From Streptomyces sp. NBC_01549 (GTDB lineage Bacteria > Actinomycetota > Actinomycetes > Streptomycetales > Streptomycetaceae): a DNA stretch of 64,000 bases. The stretch spans positions 5,973,001 through 6,037,000 of the forward strand of contig NZ_JAPEPW010000001.1 of NCBI RefSeq assembly GCF_026339955.1, written 5' to 3'. A model generated the notes under the pieces. That model worked only from the letters and a program-made list of their open reading frames with translations, searched no databases and was not told where the DNA came from. Below are positions 8,403 through 16,985 of the stretch, one piece after another; position 1 is the first letter of the stretch, and each line of letters starts with the position of its first letter. The translations under genes were made by a program, and so were the position numbers.

Positions 8403-9495
8403 GCAGGCCGCGCGTGGTGCGGACGGCGGCCACACACCAGGCGGTCACGAGAAGCGCGTACAGGCCGACCGCGAGCCAGTCGAACGCGACCAACCCGGTG
8501 TGCCGGGCCAGGCCCTCGGCGCCGGTGACGCAGGTCCCCACCGGGAAGGTGAACGCCCACCACGTCATCGCGAACCCCATGCCCTGCCGGTGGGCCCGCA
8601 CCACCAGCGCGCCGGCGAGCCCCAGCCACAGCAGCGCGAAGCCCAGCACGGGGACGCCGTAGAGGACGGCGAGCATTCCGAAGCCCTGGTCGTACGGGGC
8701 CGGTACGACGCCCGGCGCGAAGTCCGCGAACTTGCCGACGGCGGTCGTGGACTGGCCCAGCGGGCCGAGCACGAGGAACAGCGTCGGAGTGAGCGCGAGC
8801 GGCAGCGGACCCGCGGTGACGAGCCGGGCGAAGATCACCGGCAGCATCACGAAGGTGGCCAACAGGCTCAGCCCGAACAGTGCAACACAGCCGAGGAGCA
8901 GGGTCTCCTGGGGCTGGCCCGGAGGCAGATGGGGCACGAGGAGCGGCCCTACGGCGGCCGACACCATGGGCGCGACGACAGGCAGCAGCCAGACGGGGGT
9001 GGCCTGGTCGGGGCGGATGCGGTGGCGTACGACCATCAGGTAGGGGATGGCCAGGGCGGCGGCGAGGCCGACGGCCGTACCGACGGTGAACAGTACGGTG
9101 TCCACGGTGACCGCCGCCCGCGTCCCGATCCAGTCCCGGCCGACGACGAGGGCGCCGCCGCCCACCGCCAGCAGGGCCATCGCCAGACAGCCGTAGAAGG
9201 GCGCCACGGCCGGGTCGAGGAGGTGGGCGCGGGCCTGGTCGCGGTGGTGCGTCCAGTGCAGGGCGCGGGCACCGAGCAGGATCACGAGCAGGACGGCCGA
9301 CAGGGCCCAGACCGACACGCAGACGGTCCGCAGGCCCGGGACGTCGCCGGGGAGCCCGGCACCCGCCGTGGCGACGATCGCGGTGCCCATGACGGAGGCG
9401 TACCAGTTCGGGCCGAGGTGCCGTACGGCGGTGGCCCGCAGGCGCCCGACTTCGGCGGCGGGGGTCGGTAGGAGTGGCTGGGCTACGGTGACCAT
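8371..9495 (-). CDS. TDT family transporter (TehA/SLAC1-like)
   Basis: This 374-residue integral membrane protein has about ten hydrophobic helices and matches the tellurite-resistance/dicarboxylate transporter (TDT) family. Known members include TehA, Mae1 and sulfite exporters. The N-terminal motif HLGPNWYASVMGTAIVA is typical, with conserved PFYG near residue 100. I chose ATG 9495 over the long upstream extension because that extension would run through the divergent LysR gene. The LysR start is 70 bp away, making it the likely regulator. The substrate cannot be deduced. Confidence 0.85.
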   Translation of the reverse strand: MVTVAQPLLPTPAAEVGRLRATAVRHLGPNWYASVMGTAIVATAGAGLPGDVPGLRTVCVSVWALSAVLLVILLGARALHWTHHRDQARAHLLDPAVAPFYGCLAMALLAVGGGALVVGRDWIGTRAAVTVDTVLFTVGTAVGLAAALAIPYLMVVRHRIRPDQATPVWLLPVVAPMVSAAVGPLLVPHLPPGQPQETLLLGCVALFGLSLLATFVMLPVIFARLVTAGPLPLALTPTLFLVLGPLGQSTTAVGKFADFAPGVVPAPYDQGFGMLAVLYGVPVLGFALLWLGLAGALVVRAHRQGMGFAMTWWAFTFPVGTCVTGAEGLARHTGLVAFDWLAVGLYALLVTAWCVAAVRTTRGLLSGELLAAPR

Positions 9496-9551
9496 GGCTC
9501 CACGGTCGCGCGCCTGCGGGGTCCCCACCAGGGAGTACGGGTCTATGGGGG

Positions 9552-9568
9552 CATAAGCTGGCTTTATG
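9552..9568. promoter_or_regulatory. Candidate LysR operator
   Basis: An imperfect dyad reads CATAAGC-TG-GCTTTATG between the divergent TDT transporter and LysR genes, overlapping the LysR start. It has the T-N11-A character of LysR binding sites and could mediate autoregulation. Confidence 0.35.
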
Positions 9569-10516
9569 GGTGTGAGTGCTGAGGGATCGATGGAAGGCGG
9601 CCGGTCGGGGGAACCGGTCGCGGTCGGGATCGCGCACCGGGTGCCCGACCTGGGGGCGCTGGAGCTGCTGCTCGCGGTGGCGCGGCTCGGGAGTCTCGGG
9701 CGGGCGGCGCGGGAACTGGGGATCACCCAGCCCGCGGCCAGCAGCCGGATCCGCTCCATGGAACGGCAACTGGGCGTCGCGCTCGTCGACCGCTCACCCC
9801 GGGGCTCGCGGCTCACGGACGCCGGGGCGCTGGTCACGGACTGGGCGCGGCGGGTCGTGGAGGCGGCGGAGGCGTTCGACGCGGGGGCGCAGGCGTTGCG
9901 GGACCGGCGGGACTCGCGGCTTCGGGTGGCGGCGAGCATGACCATCGCCGAGTATCTGCTGCCGGGCTGGCTGCTGGCGCTGCGCGCGCAGCGACCGGAC
10001 ACGGCGGTGTCGCTGCTCGCCGGGAACTCGGCGGCCGTCGCGGAGCGTCTCCTCGCGGGCGAGGCGGACCTCGGCTTCGTGGAGGGACTGTCCGTTCCCC
10101 CAGCCCTCGACTCGACGGTAATCGCCCACGACCGGCTGATCGTGGTGACGGCGCCGGGGCATCCGTGGGCCCGGCGCCGCGCGGCTCTCGCGGGGGCGGA
10201 GCTGGCCGCGACGCCGTTGATCCTCCGGGAGGAGGGGTCGGGTACGCGGCAGGTTCTCGACGCGGCGTTGGGCGGGTTGGCGCGGCCGCTGATCGAGCTT
10301 TCCTCGACGACGGCGGTGAAGGCCGCGGCGGTGAGTGGGGCGGGGCCCGCCGTCCTGAGCGAGCTGGCCCTCGGCGAGGAGCTGTCGGCTCATCGGCTGG
10401 TGAGCATTCCCCTGTCCGACATCCAGCTCCGACGGGCCCTGCGCGCGGTCTGGCCCACGGGCCACCGGCCCACGGGGCCGGCCCGGGAGCTGCTCTCGCT
10501 GACGCGGGGCTTGTAG
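9566..10516 (+). CDS. LysR-family transcriptional regulator
   Basis: This 316-residue regulator has an N-terminal winged helix (about 25-85; LGSLGRAARELGITQPAASSRI) and a C-terminal LysR substrate-binding domain (about 110-310) containing GEADLGFVEG. It is divergent from the TDT exporter gene with a 70-bp gap, the classical arrangement for a LysR activator and its target. In-frame starts after 9566 are possible because the first 20 residues are not conserved in the family. A hairpin terminator lies just after its stop codon. Confidence 0.87.
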   Translation: MGVSAEGSMEGGRSGEPVAVGIAHRVPDLGALELLLAVARLGSLGRAARELGITQPAASSRIRSMERQLGVALVDRSPRGSRLTDAGALVTDWARRVVEAAEAFDAGAQALRDRRDSRLRVAASMTIAEYLLPGWLLALRAQRPDTAVSLLAGNSAAVAERLLAGEADLGFVEGLSVPPALDSTVIAHDRLIVVTAPGHPWARRRAALAGAELAATPLILREEGSGTRQVLDAALGGLARPLIELSSTTAVKAAAVSGAGPAVLSELALGEELSAHRLVSIPLSDIQLRRALRAVWPTGHRPTGPARELLSLTRGL

Positions 10517-10520
10517 GGGA

Positions 10521-10550
10521 ACCGGCCCGCTCCTTCGGCTGTGGGCCGGT
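10521..10550. terminator. Hairpin after LysR gene
   Basis: ACCGGCCC (10521-10528) pairs with GGGCCGGT (10543-10550) around a 14-nt loop, five bases after the LysR stop codon. Confidence 0.7.
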
Positions 10551-10558
10551 GGGGGCCG

Positions 10559-10582
10559 ATCGCGCAGTTCCCCGCGCCCCCA
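10559..10582. repeat. Dispersed GCGCAGTTCCCCGCGCCCC element
   Basis: The intergenic word CGCGCAGTTCCCCGCGCCCC occurs here and again at 33651-33670. It is a well-known intergenic motif in Streptomyces chromosomes, usually near gene ends. Confidence 0.65.
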
Positions 10583-10643
10583 AAAGCCGCACGGCGGCCG
10601 GGGCGGAGAAATCGGTGGCGGGCGGGGTCGGGGGCCCCGCAGG

Positions 10644-11618
10644 ATGCGGGGCATGACTGGGACCGCTCCGCCTGCCGCGGGCTTGCGTACACCCTGGGAA
10701 GAACTCCCTCGCTCGCTCCGTGACGCCGTCGCGGACATGCTCGGCGCACCGGTGCGGACGGCCGTCACACAGGAGGGCGGCTTCTCGCCCGGCGCGGCCG
10801 CCCGTGTGACCACCACGGACCACCGCCGCGCGTTCGTGAAGGCGGTCAGCGCGGAGGCGAACCCCGACAGCCCCTCCCTGCACCGGACGGAGGCGAGGAA
10901 CGCCTCCGCGATCCCGCCCAGCGCCCCCGCCCCTCGACTCATCGGCAGCTACGACGACGGCACCTGGGTCGCCCTCGTCTTCGAGGACGTGGCGGGCCGT
11001 CAGCCGCATGTCCCTTGGCGCGAGGGTGAATTCAGACGGGTGCTGGACGCCGTCGAGGAACTGAGTCGCACCCTGACCCCGGCCCCGTTCGACGCCCCAC
11101 CCGCCGCACAGTCCCTGGCCCACGCCTTCCAGGGATGGCGGCAGCTCGTCGACTCCGGGGACACCGAGGGCGAGGGCTTCGACCCATGGACCGCGGCCCA
11201 CCTGCGCGAACTGGCCGAACTCTCGGCCCCGTGGGCCGAGTTCGCCACCGGCGACACCCTCGCGCACGGCGATCTGCGCGCGGACAACGTCCTGCTCGCC
11301 AAGGACGGCAGGGTCGTCTTCGTCGACTGGCCGCACGCCGTGCGCGCCGCCCCGTGGTTCGACCTGCTGCTGATGCTCCCGTGCGTCCGCGCCCAGGGCG
11401 GCCCCGACCCGGAAGAGGTGTTCACCACCCATCCGCTGGGCCGCGCCGCCGACCCGGAAGGCGTCACCGCCACCCTGGCGGCCCTCGCGGGCTACTTCGT
11501 CCGGCAGTCCCGGCAGCCAGCGCCCCCGGGACTGCCGACCCTGCGCGCCTTCCAGCACGCCCAGGGCGCCGCCGCTCTCGACTGGCTCAGGAAGCGGCTC
11601 GCACCAACGCCCGCATGA
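10644..11618 (+). CDS. Aminoglycoside phosphotransferase-family kinase
   Basis: This 324-residue protein has the protein-kinase-like APH fold. The catalytic loop HGDLRADNVLL is near residue 213 and the metal-binding FVDW follows near 231. The N-lobe around residues 40-75 (RRAFVKAV) provides the nucleotide-binding lysine. The family phosphorylates small molecules, and most genomic members are not antibiotic resistance genes. ATG 10653 is an alternative start. The 3' end overlaps the convergent hydrolase gene by 32 bp. Confidence 0.8.
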   Translation: MRGMTGTAPPAAGLRTPWEELPRSLRDAVADMLGAPVRTAVTQEGGFSPGAAARVTTTDHRRAFVKAVSAEANPDSPSLHRTEARNASAIPPSAPAPRLIGSYDDGTWVALVFEDVAGRQPHVPWREGEFRRVLDAVEELSRTLTPAPFDAPPAAQSLAHAFQGWRQLVDSGDTEGEGFDPWTAAHLRELAELSAPWAEFATGDTLAHGDLRADNVLLAKDGRVVFVDWPHAVRAAPWFDLLLMLPCVRAQGGPDPEEVFTTHPLGRAADPEGVTATLAALAGYFVRQSRQPAPPGLPTLRAFQHAQGAAALDWLRKRLAPTPA

Positions 11619-12303
11619 CCCTCAGGTCCTCGCCCATCTCGGGATGCCACTGCACACCCAACACCCAGTGGGGCGAGGGGAGTTCGATCGCCTCAATCGT
11701 CCCGTCGAGCGCGTGGGCCGAGGCCGTCAGTCCCTCTCCGAGGCGTTCGACCGCCTGGTGGTGATACGTCGGCACGGCACAGGTCTCCGGCACGACATCC
11801 CCGTACAGACTTCCCGCCACCGGCGTCACCTCGTGCTGCCCGAAGACCCCGACGTCCTTCACGTGCCCGTCGATGTGCTGGACGAGCGTGCCGCCGAGGG
11901 CGACGTTGAGGAGCTGCAGGCCCCGGCAGATGCCGAGGAGCGGGGTGCCGACGGCCAACGCGGCATGGATCAGGGCGAGTTCCCAGGCGTCGCGGGCGGC
12001 GGCCGGCGGTCCGGTCCGCGGGGAGCGCTCGGCGCCGTAGTAGACCGGGTCGACATCGGGGCCGCCCGCGATCACGAGGCCGTCGAGACGGGCGACGGTC
12101 GACGCGGCGTGGGAGGGGTCGTCCGGCGGCAGCATCGCGGCGAGACCCCCCGCCGCCTGGACGAGCCGGTGATAGCCGGCCGGCAGCAGCGCGGCCTCCA
12201 GCTCCAGCACACCCCAGCGCGCCCCGGCCTCCAGATACGTACTCACGCCGATCAGCGGTCTGCCCGCACTGCCCACACTGCCCACGCCGCCCGTACCTCC
12301 CAC
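11587..12303 (-). CDS. Gamma-glutamyl-amine hydrolase (PuuD-like class I GATase)
   Basis: This 238-residue class I glutamine-amidotransferase-like hydrolase has the nucleophile in GICRGLQLLN, the oxyanion region AGGPDVDP and the catalytic His-Glu in QWHPE. PuuD enzymes cleave gamma-glutamyl-GABA or related amides. The gene sits next to a FadR-type regulator, a GlnA4-like ligase, an aldehyde dehydrogenase and an SDR, a block that resembles glutamylation-based amine catabolism. It would release the glutamyl group at the end of the route. The GTG start at 12303 follows an AGGGAG ribosome binding site. Confidence 0.85.
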   Translation of the reverse strand: MGGTGGVGSVGSAGRPLIGVSTYLEAGARWGVLELEAALLPAGYHRLVQAAGGLAAMLPPDDPSHAASTVARLDGLVIAGGPDVDPVYYGAERSPRTGPPAAARDAWELALIHAALAVGTPLLGICRGLQLLNVALGGTLVQHIDGHVKDVGVFGQHEVTPVAGSLYGDVVPETCAVPTYHHQAVERLGEGLTASAHALDGTIEAIELPSPHWVLGVQWHPEMGEDLRVMRALVRAAS

Positions 12304-12376
12304 ACCGTGCTCCCTATCGGACCCAATGGAATACCGTCATACCTTTGAAGACCTTTGTACGGTACTCGCCGGCCGC

Positions 12377-13114
12377 TCACGCCAGGAAACCCCGCAGGAG
12401 CGCCGCCGTCCCCGCGCAGTGCTCCCGCATCATCTCCCGCGCCCCGTCCGCGTCCCCGTCGAGCACCGCCTCGACCAGCGCGGTGTGCTGGCGCTGGGAG
12501 TGTTCCAGGTTGCGGACCAGGAGGGGGATGCAGTCGAGCAGGTCGTTGACGGAGGCGCGGACGGCCGCGTACTGGGCCGTCAGTGACGGTGAACCGCTCA
12601 GCTCGGCGAGGGTGAGGTGGAGCAGGGTGTCCAGGCGCCGGTAGTCCGCCAGCGGAGCCTCGTGCGTGCGGGCCAGCGCCTCACGCAGCCGCTCGGCCTG
12701 CTCGGCGGAGAGCCCGTGCGTCGCGCACAGCCCCGCCGCACCCACCTCCAGCACCTCGCGGAAACGCAGTACGTCCTCGATGTCGACCTCGGCGAACCGG
12801 CGCCGCAACTCGTCCTCGCCGGGGGTCTCGGCCCGCGGCACCACGAACGTGCCGCCGTACCGTCCGCGCCGCGACTCGACCAGGCCCTGGTCCTGGAGCA
12901 CCTTGAGCACCTCGCGCAGCGTCACCCGGCTGATCCCCAGCCGCTCCGCCAACTCCCGCTCCGCGGGCAGCCGTCCGCCGCCCGGCACCAGCCCCAGCCG
13001 GACCACCTGGAGGATCTGCTCCAGCGCCTCCTCGAAACCGTTGCCCGCCCGCACCGGCCGCAGCACCGGCGTCAGTCGGTCGTTCACACCACCGTCGGCT
13101 TCCGCCCGCGTCAT
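12377..13114 (-). CDS. FadR-subfamily GntR regulator
   Basis: This 245-residue regulator has an N-terminal winged helix (about 20-80; ELAERLGISRVTLREVLKVL) and a C-terminal FCD ligand domain (about 95-225) with the helical metal/ligand-binding pattern. It is divergent from the GlnA4-like gene across 77 bp and lies just upstream of the PuuD-like gene, so it probably represses the amine-utilisation genes. ATG 13114 follows an AAGGGGG ribosome binding site; the frame is open to 13135. In S. coelicolor a regulator occupies the equivalent place near SCO1613, from memory. Confidence 0.87.
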   Translation of the reverse strand: MTRAEADGGVNDRLTPVLRPVRAGNGFEEALEQILQVVRLGLVPGGGRLPAERELAERLGISRVTLREVLKVLQDQGLVESRRGRYGGTFVVPRAETPGEDELRRRFAEVDIEDVLRFREVLEVGAAGLCATHGLSAEQAERLREALARTHEAPLADYRRLDTLLHLTLAELSGSPSLTAQYAAVRASVNDLLDCIPLLVRNLEHSQRQHTALVEAVLDGDADGAREMMREHCAGTAALLRGFLA

Positions 13115-13138
13115 CTGGTCGTGCCCCCTTCCCAAGCA

Positions 13139-13170
13139 ATGGTTCTCGGCAATACCTTATGGCTCTCGGC
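13139..13170. promoter_or_regulatory. Direct-repeat operator candidate
   Basis: Two 12-bp repeats, ATGGTTCTCGGC and ATGGCTCTCGGC, are spaced exactly 20 bp start to start between the divergent GntR and glutamine synthetase-like genes. Two helical turns of spacing would suit a dimeric regulator or tandem sites. Confidence 0.4.
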
Positions 13171-13191
13171 TGACCCAAGGAGGCTTTTCCG

Positions 13192-14562
13192 GTGGCAGAC
13201 CGCACACCCCCGCTCCCCGTCGAGGAGCTGCACGCCCTCGTCGCGGGCGGCGAGATCGACACCGTCGTCCTGGCCTTCCCCGACATGCAGGGGCGGCTCC
13301 AGGGCAAGCGGTTCGCCGCGCGCTTCTTCCTCGACGAGGTCCTCGAGCACGGCACGGAGGGCTGCAACTACCTCCTCGCCGTCGACGCCGAGATGAACAC
13401 GGTCGACGGGTACGCCATGTCCTCCTGGGACCGGGGCTACGGCGACTTTGCCATGCGCCCCGATCTCAGCACCCTACGGCGGGTGCCGTGGAACGAGGGC
13501 ACCGCCCTGCTCGTCGCCGACCTCGTCTGGAACGACGGCTCCCCGGTCGTGGCCGCGCCCCGCCAGATCCTGCGCCGCCAGCTCGACCGGCTCGCCGAAC
13601 TCGGCTACACCGCCCAGGTCGGCACCGAGCTCGAGTTCATCGTCTTCAAGGACACCTACGAGCAGGCCTGGGACGCGGGCTACAAGGGGCTCACCCCGGC
13701 CAATCAGTACAACATCGATTACTCGCTCCTCGGAACCGGGCGCATCGAGCCGCTGCTGCGCCGCATCCGCAACGAGATGCAGGCCGCGGGGCTGACCGTC
13801 GAGTCCGCCAAGGGCGAGTGCAACCTCGGCCAGCACGAGATCGCCTTCAAGTACGACGAGGCGCTGGTCACCTGCGACCAGCACGCCATCTACAAGGCCG
13901 GCGCCAAGGAGATCGCCTCCCAGGAGGGCGTCTCGCTCACCTTCATGGCGAAGTACAACGAGCGCGAGGGCAACTCCTGTCACATCCACCTTTCGCTCGC
14001 GGACGCGGACGGCACGAACATGATGGCGGGCTCCGCCCAGGACCCCGGTGGCATGTCGGAGGTCATGCGGTACTTCCTCGCCGGGCAGCTGGCCGCCCTG
14101 CGCGACTTTGCGCTCCTCTACGCGCCCAACATCAACTCCTACAAGCGTTTCCAGCCCGGCTCCTTCGCGCCGACCGCCGTCGCCTGGGGATACGACAACC
14201 GCACCTGTGCGCTCCGCGTCGTCGGCCACGGCCGCTCGACGCGCTTCGAGAACCGGCTGCCCGGGGGTGACGTCAATCCGCACCTGGCCGTCGCCGGACT
14301 GGTCGCGGCCGGTCTGTACGGCATCGAACAGAAGCTGGAGCTGCCGGAGCCGTGCGCGGGCAACGCGTATGCCGCCGAGTACGCGCACGTGCCCACCACC
14401 CTGCGCGAGGCCGCGGAGCTCTGGGAGAACAGTCCCATCGCCAAGGCCGCCTTCGGTGACGAGGTGGTCGCGCACTACCGCAACATGGCGCGCGTCGAGC
14501 TGGAGGCCTTCGACGCCGCGGTGACCGACTGGGAGCTGCGCCGCTCCTTCGAACGCATGTGA
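13192..14562 (+). CDS. GlnA4-like gamma-glutamyl-amine ligase
   Basis: This 456-residue protein belongs to the glutamine synthetase superfamily. The ATP/metal-site signatures are present: GTELEFIVFKD, ESAKGECNLGQHE, and NSCHIHLSL in the His loop. The KRFQPGSFAPT segment replaces the K-R-L-V-P-G-Y-E-A-P loop of true GlnA. This divergence and the catabolic neighbours indicate glutamylation of an amine rather than ammonium assimilation. Its closest remembered relative is GlnA4 (SCO1613), a reported gamma-glutamylethanolamide synthetase. GTG 13192 follows AAGGAGG by 8 nt. It is the first gene of a coupled three-gene operon. Confidence 0.85.
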   Translation: MADRTPPLPVEELHALVAGGEIDTVVLAFPDMQGRLQGKRFAARFFLDEVLEHGTEGCNYLLAVDAEMNTVDGYAMSSWDRGYGDFAMRPDLSTLRRVPWNEGTALLVADLVWNDGSPVVAAPRQILRRQLDRLAELGYTAQVGTELEFIVFKDTYEQAWDAGYKGLTPANQYNIDYSLLGTGRIEPLLRRIRNEMQAAGLTVESAKGECNLGQHEIAFKYDEALVTCDQHAIYKAGAKEIASQEGVSLTFMAKYNEREGNSCHIHLSLADADGTNMMAGSAQDPGGMSEVMRYFLAGQLAALRDFALLYAPNINSYKRFQPGSFAPTAVAWGYDNRTCALRVVGHGRSTRFENRLPGGDVNPHLAVAGLVAAGLYGIEQKLELPEPCAGNAYAAEYAHVPTTLREAAELWENSPIAKAAFGDEVVAHYRNMARVELEAFDAAVTDWELRRSFERM

Positions 14563-15983
14563 GGCCCTTCTTGTCCGAGCAGTCCGCCCCGTCCGTCCCG
14601 TCCGCCCCGTCCGAACACCAGCTCCACGTGCTCAATCCGGCCACCGAGGAACTCGTCGCCACCGTCCCGGCCGCCACCGCGCAGGACGTGGACGCCGCCG
14701 TCGTGCGGGCGACGAAGGCGCAGGCCGCGTGGGCCGCGCTGGCCCCCGGCGACCGCGCCCGGCTGCTGCGCCGCTTCGCCGCCGCCGTCGACGGCCACCT
14801 CGAAGAACTGGCCCGCCTCGAGGTCCGCGAGGCCGGTCACACCCTCGGCAACGCCCGCTGGGAGGCGGGCAACGTCCGAGACCTGCTCGACTACGCGGCC
14901 GGGGGAGTGGAGCGGCTCACCGGCCGCCAGATCCCGGTCCCGGGCGGCCTCGACGTGACCATCCTCGAACCGCTGGGTGTCGTGGGCGTCATCGCGCCCT
15001 GGAACTTCCCGATGCCGATCGCCGCCTGGGGCACCGCCCCGGCGCTCGCGGCCGGCAACGCGGTCGTCCTCAAGCCTGCCGAGACGACCCCCCTGACCGC
15101 GCTCCGGTTGGCCGAGCTGGCTCTGGAGGCCGGTCTACCCGAGGGGCTCTTCCAGGTGCTCCCAGGCCACGGCCCGGTCGCGGGCAACGCGCTCGTCGAG
15201 CACCCCGGCGTCGCGAAGATCGTCTTCACCGGGTCAACGGCCGTGGGCAAACAGGTGTTGGTGAAGGGCTCGGCCCTGCTCAAGCGCGTCACACTCGAAC
15301 TCGGCGGCAAGAGCCCCAACATCGTCTTCGCCGACGCGGATGTCGAGGCCGCCGCCGCAGCGGCTCCGATGGCCTTCCTCGACAACTCCGGCCAGGACTG
15401 CTGCGCCCGCACCCGCATCCTCGTCCAGCGCTCCGCCTACGACCGCTTCGTCGGCCTTCTCGCCCCGGCGATCGAGTCCGTCGTCGTCGGCGACCCCTCC
15501 GACGAGCTGACGCAGATGGGCCCGCTGATCTCCCGGGCGCAGCTGGAGCGCGTACGGTCGTACGTTCCCGCCGACACCCCCGGCATCCGCGGCAAGGCCC
15601 CCGAGGGCCCCGGCTTCTGGTTCCCGCCCACCGTCCTCACCGATGTCGAACCCCACGCGCGTGTGGCCGTCGAGGAGGTCTTCGGGCCCGTCGCCGTCGT
15701 CCTGCCCTTCGAGGACGAGGCCGACGCGATCCGGCTCGCCAACGCCACCGACTACGGCCTCTCCGGCTCCATCTGGACCCGTGACGTCGGCCGCGCCCTG
15801 CGCGTCTCCCAGGCCGTCCGGGCCGGGAACCTGTCCGTCAACTCCCACTCCAGCGTCCGCTACTGGACTCCCTTCGGCGGCTTCAAGCAGTCGGGGATCG
15901 GCCGCGAACTCGGCCCGGACGCGCTCACCGCCTTCACCGAGACCAAGAACGTCTTCATCAGCACGGAGGGCCCCGCACAGTGA
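14559..15983 (+). CDS. Aldehyde dehydrogenase
   Basis: This 474-residue NAD(P)-dependent aldehyde dehydrogenase has the full-length ALDH fold. It shows the cofactor/oxyanion Asn in PWNFPM, the general base Glu in ELGGKSPN, and the nucleophilic Cys in NSGQDCCART. It starts at GTG inside the previous stop codon (GTGA overlap), so it is coupled to the glutamine synthetase-like gene. In the proposed pathway it oxidises the gamma-glutamyl aldehyde formed after the amine group is removed. Confidence 0.9.
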   Translation: MRPFLSEQSAPSVPSAPSEHQLHVLNPATEELVATVPAATAQDVDAAVVRATKAQAAWAALAPGDRARLLRRFAAAVDGHLEELARLEVREAGHTLGNARWEAGNVRDLLDYAAGGVERLTGRQIPVPGGLDVTILEPLGVVGVIAPWNFPMPIAAWGTAPALAAGNAVVLKPAETTPLTALRLAELALEAGLPEGLFQVLPGHGPVAGNALVEHPGVAKIVFTGSTAVGKQVLVKGSALLKRVTLELGGKSPNIVFADADVEAAAAAAPMAFLDNSGQDCCARTRILVQRSAYDRFVGLLAPAIESVVVGDPSDELTQMGPLISRAQLERVRSYVPADTPGIRGKAPEGPGFWFPPTVLTDVEPHARVAVEEVFGPVAVVLPFEDEADAIRLANATDYGLSGSIWTRDVGRALRVSQAVRAGNLSVNSHSSVRYWTPFGGFKQSGIGRELGPDALTAFTETKNVFISTEGPAQ

Positions 15984-16834
15984 CCGAAGCCACCGCAGGC
16001 ACCGAAGCCACCGAAGCCACCGAGGCGACCGCAGGCACCGAAGCCGCCGCGGCCACCGAAGGAAACATCTGCCGCCGCCTCGTCGGCCGTACCGCCGTCA
16101 TCACCGGCGCCGGCAGCGGCATCGGTCTCGCCACCGTCCGCCGGCTCGCCTCCGAGGGCGCCCACATCGTCTGCGGCGACGTCGACGACGCCCGTGGCAA
16201 GGCCGCCGCCGAAGAGGTCGGCGGGATCTTCGTCAAGGTCGACGTCACCGACCCCGAGCAGGTCGAGGCACTCTTCAAAACGGCGTTCGACACCTACGGC
16301 TCCGTCGACATCGCCTTCAACAACGCGGGCATCTCGCCGCCCGACGACGACTCCATCCTGGAAACCGGACTGGAGGCCTGGAAGCGCGTCCAGGAGGTCA
16401 ACCTCACCTCCGTCTACCTGTGCTGCAAGGCCGCGATCCCCTACATGCGGCGCCAGGGCAAGGGCTCCATCATCAACACGGCGTCCTTCGTGGCCCGGAT
16501 GGGCGCGGCCACCTCGCAGATCTCGTACACGGCGTCCAAGGGCGGTGTACTGGCCATGTCCCGTGAACTGGGCGTCCAATTCGCCCGCGAGGGCATCCGG
16601 GTCAACGCCCTGTGCCCGGGACCGGTCAACACCCCGCTGCTCCAGGAACTGTTCGCCAAGGACCCCGAGCGGGCCGCACGCCGGCTCGTGCACATCCCCG
16701 TCGGCCGGTTCGCCGAGGCCGAGGAGATCGCCGCGGCGGTCGCCTTCCTCGCCAGCGACGACTCCTCCTTCGTGAACGCCTCCGACTTCCTGGTGGACGG
16801 CGGAATCTCGGGCGCGTACGTCACACCTCTGTAG
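15980..16834 (+). CDS. Short-chain dehydrogenase with Ala-Thr-Glu N-terminal repeat
   Basis: This 284-residue SDR has the Rossmann motif TGAGSGIG near residue 40, NNAG near 113, and the catalytic Ser-Tyr-Lys (NTAS, SYTASKGG). The C-terminus is typical for classical SDRs. Its first 28 residues are an unusual low-complexity run built from ATE/GTE units, encoded by repeated ACCGAAGCC-type codons. The GTG start overlaps the aldehyde dehydrogenase stop (GTGA). The oxidoreductase substrate is unknown, though its operon suggests amine or alcohol catabolism. Confidence 0.88.
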   Translation: MTEATAGTEATEATEATAGTEAAAATEGNICRRLVGRTAVITGAGSGIGLATVRRLASEGAHIVCGDVDDARGKAAAEEVGGIFVKVDVTDPEQVEALFKTAFDTYGSVDIAFNNAGISPPDDDSILETGLEAWKRVQEVNLTSVYLCCKAAIPYMRRQGKGSIINTASFVARMGAATSQISYTASKGGVLAMSRELGVQFAREGIRVNALCPGPVNTPLLQELFAKDPERAARRLVHIPVGRFAEAEEIAAAVAFLASDDSSFVNASDFLVDGGISGAYVTPL

Positions 16835-16858
16835 ATCGCCCCGGTGTATGCACGTCCC

Positions 16859-16957
16859 ATGCGATTTCGATCCGTTCGTGTCGCTTTCGCGTGGACCCTG
16901 GTCGCGGCCGCCGCCCTGGCGGCCGCGCCACCCGCCTCCTGCGCACCCGTGTACTGA
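16859..16957 (+). CDS. Putative 32-residue exported peptide
   Basis: A small ORF begins MRFRSVRVAF and continues with a hydrophobic alanine-rich core (LVAAAALAAA), then ends PPASCAPVY. This has the n-h-c layout of a signal peptide with a single Cys near the C-terminus. No strong ribosome binding site precedes ATG 16859, and the region could be chance high-GC coding. It sits in the 151-bp gap after the SDR gene. Confidence 0.3.
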   Translation: MRFRSVRVAFAWTLVAAAALAAAPPASCAPVY

Positions 16958-16985
16958 CGTTCGGGGCGCGTCCTAGAGTGCCGGA

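Noticed and set aside
10644..11618. Antibiotic resistance gene
   Set aside because: The APH fold is present, but it lies in core chromosome next to amine catabolism genes and has no resistance-specific features. Family membership alone does not support a resistance call.
12326..12360. Further ARE-like site (ATACCTTTGAAGACCTTTG) upstream of the PuuD-like gene
   Set aside because: Only one half-site matches and there is no dyad; it is more likely part of a GntR-type operator or chance.
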